From the NCBI RefSeq assembly GCF_036347135.1, contig NZ_CP108938.1:10106001-10170000 (forward strand): a stretch of DNA of 64,000 nucleotides, in the 5' to 3' direction. Source of the stretch: Streptomyces sp. NBC_00775. Its GTDB lineage: Bacteria; Actinomycetota; Actinomycetes; Streptomycetales; Streptomycetaceae. Below, one piece after another: positions 59,809 through 64,000 of the stretch. Position 1 is the stretch's first letter; every line of letters starts with the position of its first letter. Under the pieces are notes generated by a model. That model did not search any database. It had not been told where the DNA came from and saw nothing but the letters and a program-made list of their open reading frames with translations. A program made the translations under genes and the position numbers.

Positions 59809-60432
59809 ATGGCTGGCTCAACCCCTCACCCTCGCTACGATCCCCAGACCGCGCGCAGGCCGGAGGACCTGTACGCGAGTCCGCCGCCGTGGGACATCGG
59901 CCGCCCTCAGCCGGCGCTTCTCGCCCTCGCCGAGGCCGGCGCCCTCCGCGGCCGGGTGCTGGACGCGGGCTGCGGAACCGGTGAGCACGCGCTGCTGGCC
60001 GCGGGGCTCGGTCTGGACGCGACAGGCGTCGACCTCGCCTCCAACGCCCTGCGCGTGGCCGAAACGAAGGCGCGCGACCGAGGCCTCCCGGCGCGGTTCA
60101 TGCTCCACGACGCCCGTCGACTGGCCGATCTGCACGAGCGGTTCGACACCGTGCTCGACTGCGGGCTCTTCCACATCTTCGACGGCGACGATCGCGCCGC
60201 CTACGTCGACGGCCTGCGGTCCGTACTGCCGGTGGGCGGCCGCTGCTTCATCCTCGCCTTCAGTGACCGGCAGCCGGGCGAGTGGGGACACGTGCACCGG
60301 CTGACGCGCGGCGAGATCGAGGCCGCGTTCGCCGACGGATGGCGCATCGACTCGATCGAACCGGCCACGCTCGACATCACCACCGACCCCGTCGGCATCC
60401 AGGCCTGGCTGGTCGCCCTCACCCGGATCTGA
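59809..60432 (+). CDS. Class I SAM-dependent methyltransferase
   Basis: This 207-residue soluble enzyme has the SAM-binding motif I VLDAGCGTGEHALL (about residues 49-62), acidic motif II TGVDLA and motif IV FDTVLDCGLFHIF. The acceptor substrate is unknown; similar proteins with an N-terminal LYASPPPWDIGRPQP are sometimes linked with thiol or thiopurine methylation. It is divergent from the TetR gene. The DUF2218 gene follows 48 bases later. Confidence 0.9.
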   Translation: MAGSTPHPRYDPQTARRPEDLYASPPPWDIGRPQPALLALAEAGALRGRVLDAGCGTGEHALLAAGLGLDATGVDLASNALRVAETKARDRGLPARFMLHDARRLADLHERFDTVLDCGLFHIFDGDDRAAYVDGLRSVLPVGGRCFILAFSDRQPGEWGHVHRLTRGEIEAAFADGWRIDSIEPATLDITTDPVGIQAWLVALTRI

Positions 60433-60480
60433 GCCTTCACGGGGGCGGCACCTCACTGCCCGCGCGGAGAAAGGAACACC

Positions 60481-61131
60481 ATGCTGACCGCCGAAGCCCG
60501 TGTCGAGACCGATCGTCCGAGCCGGTATCTCGTCCAGCTCTGCAAGCACTTCGACAACAAGGGGCGGCACTTGAGCCATCGGCCGCGCGGCCACAACGGC
60601 GAGGACGCGCAGGCGCTGGACGAGACGCGGGCGGCGGCAGCCCAGGCGCAGGTCGAATGGTCCGAGACGCGGGGGAGCGTCCGCCTTCCCTGGGGCCGGT
60701 GCGAGCTGCGGGCCGAACCGGGCGCGCTGACCGCACATGTCGAAGCCGTCGACGAGGAGAACCTGCGGCGGCTCCAGGACCTCGTCGCCGGGCACGTCGC
60801 GAGGTTCGGCAGGCGTGAGGAGCTGACGGTGACCTGGAAAGGGCCCGAAACCGCGATGGAGCCGGCCGACGACAACGCCGTCGACTTGGCTCCGGCGACG
60901 CGAGGAGAGGTCGTACGAAGCCGTCGGCGCGCCAGGACGGCGGCCCTCGTGGCGATCGGCGTGCTCGCCGTCGCCGTACACCTCGGGCTGGGCGGAGTCC
61001 TGCTCGCGAACTTGCGGTGGACGGGATGGGCCGTGGGCGTCGTCCTGGCGGTCGTCCTGCTGAAGGTCACCGTCCTGACGGGCCTGGGCCGCTTCGTCCT
61101 GCGCCGAGACAGGACCTCCCGGGCCCGCTGA
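60481..61131 (+). CDS. DUF2218 protein with C-terminal membrane helices
   Basis: This 216-residue protein has an N-terminal DUF2218 domain (about residues 1-100: EARVETDRPSRYLVQLCKHFDNKGRHL, then GRCELRAEPGALTAHVEAVDEENLRRLQDLVAGHVARFGRREELTVTW). A charged linker and two membrane helices at the C-terminus follow (LVAIGVLAVAVHLGLGGVLLA and VGVVLAVVLLKVTVLTGLG). Lone DUF2218 proteins are soluble, so the membrane tail is noteworthy. GGAGAAAGG precedes the ATG. Confidence 0.9.
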   Translation: MLTAEARVETDRPSRYLVQLCKHFDNKGRHLSHRPRGHNGEDAQALDETRAAAAQAQVEWSETRGSVRLPWGRCELRAEPGALTAHVEAVDEENLRRLQDLVAGHVARFGRREELTVTWKGPETAMEPADDNAVDLAPATRGEVVRSRRRARTAALVAIGVLAVAVHLGLGGVLLANLRWTGWAVGVVLAVVLLKVTVLTGLGRFVLRRDRTSRAR

Positions 61132-61186
61132 CGCCGTCGCCGACGTCAGCCGGCGCTACCGGGATTCATTCGCAGTGCTCCGGCCT

Positions 61187-61357
61187 TCAGGCCGGGGGTG
61201 AAGCGAATCTGATGGTGGCGACGCGGAGCGTCGCGGATTCCGGTCCGGCGGAGCCGTCGGGGTGTCCCACGGTGTGCATGACGAACACGCCCAGCGCCAG
61301 CACCACGACGAGCAGCAGGTGCCCGAGGGCCGCTCCTGTTCGTACGTTTCGGCTCAC
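61187..61357 (-). CDS. Short membrane protein, possibly DUF6153-like fragment
   Basis: A 56-residue frame with a GTG start encodes one hydrophobic helix, LGHLLLVVVLALGVFVMHTVGHP, followed by a polar tail. The MHTxGHP ending recalls the first helix of DUF6153-type Streptomyces proteins, but the second helix and His-rich loop are absent. Ribosome site weak; the frame is open upstream to 61465. The rest of 61132-61546 shows nothing else. Confidence 0.45.
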   Translation of the reverse strand: MSRNVRTGAALGHLLLVVVLALGVFVMHTVGHPDGSAGPESATLRVATIRFASPPA

Positions 61358-61546
61358 ACGCACTCTGGGGTCTACGCCTGTGATCGCTCCGGACGTTGCT
61401 CTGCGACAGTACCGAAGGGGGAGTGGCCGTGCGGCGGCGGGCGTAGATGTCAGGTCAGCCGGCACCGGGCCGCTTCACCCGGAAGAGCGCTAACCGGAAG
61501 AGCGTTAATACGCCCGCGTCGTGACGTTCCGCTTACGATCAGTCAC

Positions 61547-62008
61547 ATGCCGCAGGAACCGGTCGGCCGCACGGCGTCGCGCAAGCCGACCCTCGCACTC
61601 CTCGTGGGCCTGACTCTGTTGCTCATGGCCCACGTCGTGGCGTGTGCCGCGCATGCGGCCGCGAGCCACCCCCACCCTGCGGCGGCCGCGCCCTCGGCGC
61701 ACGCGGAGTCCGGCGCCGACGACCCGCCGTGGGTCTCCGCCGCGTCGGACTGCGCGGCGAACGGTGAAGGCGACGACGACCCAGGACACGGCGCCACCTG
61801 CTGCGACCCGGCCGACTGGACCGCGAACGTACGCGCGCCGGCAGGGGCCCTGCTGCTGACCTTGTCGCTGCTCGCCCTCCTCGTGCTCCGCGGCCGCGGG
61901 GAGGAACCGGCCACATCCGGCGGGCCACCCGGGCGACGAGAAATCTCCGACGGACTGCCCCTCGGCGGTCCCCGACTGCTGCGACTCGTCTGCGTCAGCC
62001 GTACGTGA
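61547..62008 (+). CDS. His/Cys-rich small membrane protein
   Basis: This 153-residue protein has two membrane helices ([21 protein letters not shown] at about residues 14-34, and [18 protein letters not shown] at about 100-117). Between them is a His-, Cys- and Asp-rich outer loop ([40 protein letters not shown]). The loop composition suggests metal binding, but no family is recognised. The gene lies 94 bases before the PLP enzyme gene and may be its operon partner. Ribosome site weak. Confidence 0.65.
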   Translation: MPQEPVGRTASRKPTLALLVGLTLLLMAHVVACAAHAAASHPHPAAAAPSAHAESGADDPPWVSAASDCAANGEGDDDPGHGATCCDPADWTANVRAPAGALLLTLSLLALLVLRGRGEEPATSGGPPGRREISDGLPLGGPRLLRLVCVSRT

Positions 62009-62102
62009 CGTCGCCCGCCCGGCACGCCCGCCGGGTGTCCGGCACACCTCCCCGTACGGCACAGACACGCGGCCTCATCGCGGGCCGCGGAAGGACCACG
62101 AC

Positions 62103-63242
62103 ATGAGCACGGCCCTGCGCAGGATCTCCTCGCGCGACATCTCCTCCTTCCTCGCGGCACATGAACTCCCCGACCCGCTCGGCGCACCGCGCCGGTCACC
62201 CGCCGGCCTGGTCGGCAACACCCCCGTCCTGTGGATCGGCGAACCCTTCAACCCCGCGGGACGGGGTTTCTGGGCCAAACTCGAAGGCGCCAACCCTGGC
62301 GGCATCAAGGACCGTCCGGCGCTGCACATGGTCTCCGCGGCGCGCGAGCGCGGCGACCTCGCGCCCTGCGCCCCGATCATCGAGTCCACCAGCGGCACCC
62401 TCGGCCTGGGCCTGGCGCTGGCCGGGATCACCTACGGCCACCCGGTCACGCTGGTCACCGACCCCGGCCTGGAGCCACTGATGGCGCACCAGCTCCGCGC
62501 CCTCGGCGCGCACGTGGACGTCGTCACCGAGCCGCACCCGGTGGGAGGCTGGCAGGAAGCCCGCCGGCAACGGGTCGGCGAACTGCTCGCCCGTACGCCC
62601 TCGGCCTGGTGCCCCGATCAGTACAACAACCCCGACAACGTCGCCGCCTACGCCCCGCTCGCCCTCGAACTCACCGTCCAGCTCGGCCGGATCGACGTCC
62701 TCGTGGCCGCGGTCGGCACCGGCGGACACTCGGCGGGCATCGCCCGCACCCTGCGCGCCTTCCACCCGGAGCTCAGACTCGTCGGCGTCGACTCGGTGCA
62801 CTCGACCGTCTTCGGCCAGCCGGCGGGCCCGCGCCTGATGCGGGGCCTCGGCAGCAGCATCCATCCGGGCAATGTCGACCACGCGGCCTTCGCGGAGGTC
62901 CACTGGGTCGCTCCCGGCGAGGCGGTGTGGACCTGCCGCGAACTGGCCCGCGGCCACTACGCCAGCGGCGGATGGAGCGTCGGCGCGGTGGCGCTGGTGG
63001 CGAACTGGCTGGCCCGTACGCAGCCCGCGCGCACCCGTATCGCGGCGGTCTTCCCCGACGGTGTGCACCGCTACTGGGACACGGTCTACAGCGACGACTA
63101 CTGCCGGACCCACGACCTCCTCCGTCGACTCCCGGCCGCCGAGCCGGACGAGATCGCGCACCCCGGCGAGCGTACGGTCGAGCGCTGGACCCGCTGCACC
63201 GGCGTCACCGCACCCGTCGGGACGGGAGGGGCGGCGCGATGA
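62103..63242 (+). CDS. PLP-dependent cysteine synthase family protein
   Basis: This 379-residue fold-type II PLP enzyme has the cofactor lysine in [13 protein letters not shown] and the substrate-loop [14 protein letters not shown]. The PLP phosphate loop is [24 protein letters not shown] is typical of the cysteine synthase/cystathionine beta-synthase branch. It extends about 50-60 residues longer than CysK at the C-terminus. It may use or make a cysteine-like metabolite. Its stop overlaps the MFS start, so product and exporter are probably coupled. GGAAGGA lies upstream. Confidence 0.92.
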   Translation: MSTALRRISSRDISSFLAAHELPDPLGAPRRSPAGLVGNTPVLWIGEPFNPAGRGFWAKLEGANPGGIKDRPALHMVSAARERGDLAPCAPIIESTSGTLGLGLALAGITYGHPVTLVTDPGLEPLMAHQLRALGAHVDVVTEPHPVGGWQEARRQRVGELLARTPSAWCPDQYNNPDNVAAYAPLALELTVQLGRIDVLVAAVGTGGHSAGIARTLRAFHPELRLVGVDSVHSTVFGQPAGPRLMRGLGSSIHPGNVDHAAFAEVHWVAPGEAVWTCRELARGHYASGGWSVGAVALVANWLARTQPARTRIAAVFPDGVHRYWDTVYSDDYCRTHDLLRRLPAAEPDEIAHPGERTVERWTRCTGVTAPVGTGGAAR

Positions 63243-64000
63243 AGTCACTCGCCGAGCAGTTCCGTTCGTTCAACGGATGCGTCCGGCTGCTGATGGTTCA
63301 GCAGTTCACCATCAACACCGCGTTCTACATGCTGATGCCCTATCTCGCCGTTCATCTCGCGGACGGGCTGGGGATGGCCGCCTGGGCGGTCGGCCTGGTG
63401 CTGGGGGTGCGCAACTTCACCCAGCAGGGGATGTTCCTGATCGGTGGCACGCTCGCCGACCGGCTCGGCCACAAGCCCATGATCATGGCCGGATGCGGGC
63501 TCCGTACCGTCGGATTCGGCCTGCTGGGGTTCGTGGACTCGCTGCCGGCTCTCGTCGCGGCCTCGGCGTTGACGGGGTTCGCCGGAGCCCTGTTCAACCC
63601 GGCGGTCCGCGCCTGTCTCGCGCAGGAGGTGGGGGAGCGGAGAGTGGCGGCGTTCGCGACGTTCAACGTCTTCTACCAGGCCGGGATGTTCGTCGGTCCG
63701 CTGGTCGGACTCGCGCTGCTGTCCGCCGACTTCGGGCTGGTCTGCTCCGTCGCCGCGCTGCTGTTCCTCGCCCTGACGGTCATTCAGTTCCGCATGCTGC
63801 CCGATCGCGGGGGCAACTCGACGACGGAACCCGGCGGCCTGCTCGCCGACTGGCGCACCGTCGTCCGCAACCGGCCCTTCCTGCTCTTCTCCGCCGCCAT
63901 GATCGGCTCGTACGTCCTGTCCTTCCAGGTCTACCTCGCGCTGCCGTTGCAGGCGCACCGGGTGGCCCCGGACAGCGGCGACGCGGTGACCACGGCCCTG
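63239..64000 (+). CDS. MFS exporter, N-terminal part (cut by window edge)
   Basis: The first 254 residues of a major facilitator protein are present. Membrane helices begin [24 protein letters not shown], and the MFS motif [21 protein letters not shown] follows helix 2. The ATG overlaps the PLP enzyme stop (ATGA). It probably exports the product of that enzyme or a related amino acid. The last helices are beyond the window. Confidence 0.92.
   Translation, partial: MKSLAEQFRSFNGCVRLLMVQQFTINTAFYMLMPYLAVHLADGLGMAAWAVGLVLGVRNFTQQGMFLIGGTLADRLGHKPMIMAGCGLRTVGFGLLGFVDSLPALVAASALTGFAGALFNPAVRACLAQEVGERRVAAFATFNVFYQAGMFVGPLVGLALLSADFGLVCSVAALLFLALTVIQFRMLPDRGGNSTTEPGGLLADWRTVVRNRPFLLFSAAMIGSYVLSFQVYLALPLQAHRVAPDSGDAVTTAL

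Noticed and set aside
59690..59821. N-terminal extension of the TetR gene at 59105
   Set aside because: It would overlap the divergent methyltransferase start and the probable operator, and its sequence is not TetR-like.
1..64000. CRISPR arrays, tRNA or rRNA genes
   Set aside because: No regularly spaced repeats of CRISPR size, no cloverleaf-like segments and no rRNA signature sequences were seen by eye.

Overview
The window is high-GC actinobacterial DNA, almost certainly Streptomyces. The evidence is strong G/C bias at third codon positions, frequent GTG starts, ATGA/GTGA gene overlaps, Tat and lipoprotein secretion signals, a melC1-melC2 tyrosinase pair, SpoIIE-type phosphatase and STAS signalling genes, LacI-type AGCGCT operators upstream of a glucanase, and a sugar ABC locus without its own ATPase. 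I saw no rRNA, tRNA, CRISPR array or intact insertion sequence. About 60 genes are supported, the first and last of them cut by the window edges.

Layout, left half. 1-6.3 kb: partial epoxide hydrolase, VOC protein, ABC exporter, membrane protein, an ECF sigma/anti-sigma pair and an FBP-domain protein. 6.3-8.4 kb: a TetR regulator beside a perfect 25-bp operator, then a cytoplasmic SGNH hydrolase. 8.4-11.6 kb: the most unusual locus, an EACC1-like protein followed by a protein joining a caspase-like protease to a PknB-like Ser/Thr kinase, then a third protein with a possible PH-like end. 11.7-18.2 kb: an SGNH lipoprotein, a response regulator/hybrid histidine kinase pair, a frameshifted STAS protein, a GAF-SpoIIE phosphatase and a zinc alcohol dehydrogenase. 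18.3-30 kb: VOC protein, ArsR regulator, RNase HI, the tyrosinase operon, an FAD monooxygenase, an MFS-TetR operon behind an 18-bp-arm inverted repeat, an AlkB-like enzyme, an SDR with a divergent MmyB-type regulator, and an APH-fold kinase.

Right half. 30.3-32.6 kb: a TPR protein and a polyprenyl synthetase behind an array of GTATAC inverted repeats. 32.9-39.3 kb: secreted M4 protease, AIM24 protein, FMN reductase with divergent TetR, a sulfite-oxidase-like protein and a secreted GH64 glucanase. 39.6-43.5 kb: an overlapping GntR/unknown/GMC oxidoreductase operon. 43.6-45.7 kb: two lipoproteins and a pentapeptide-repeat gene lacking a good start.

45.7-58.2 kb is a coherent galactoside/fucoside uptake and breakdown locus. 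An intracellular GH36 alpha-galactosidase diverges from a ROK regulator, sugar-binding lipoprotein, two permeases, secreted GH27-CBM35 alpha-galactosidase, Tat-exported GH95 enzyme and a secreted SGNH esterase. Extracellular enzymes would release sugars or short oligosaccharides, the transporter would import them, and GH36 would finish the job. At 58.3-59.0 kb is a deletion scar in which the 3' ends of a divergent TetR-MFS pair meet head to head. The window ends with a TetR/methyltransferase pair, a DUF2218 membrane protein, a His/Cys-rich membrane protein, and a cysteine-synthase-like PLP enzyme overlapping an MFS exporter that runs off the end.
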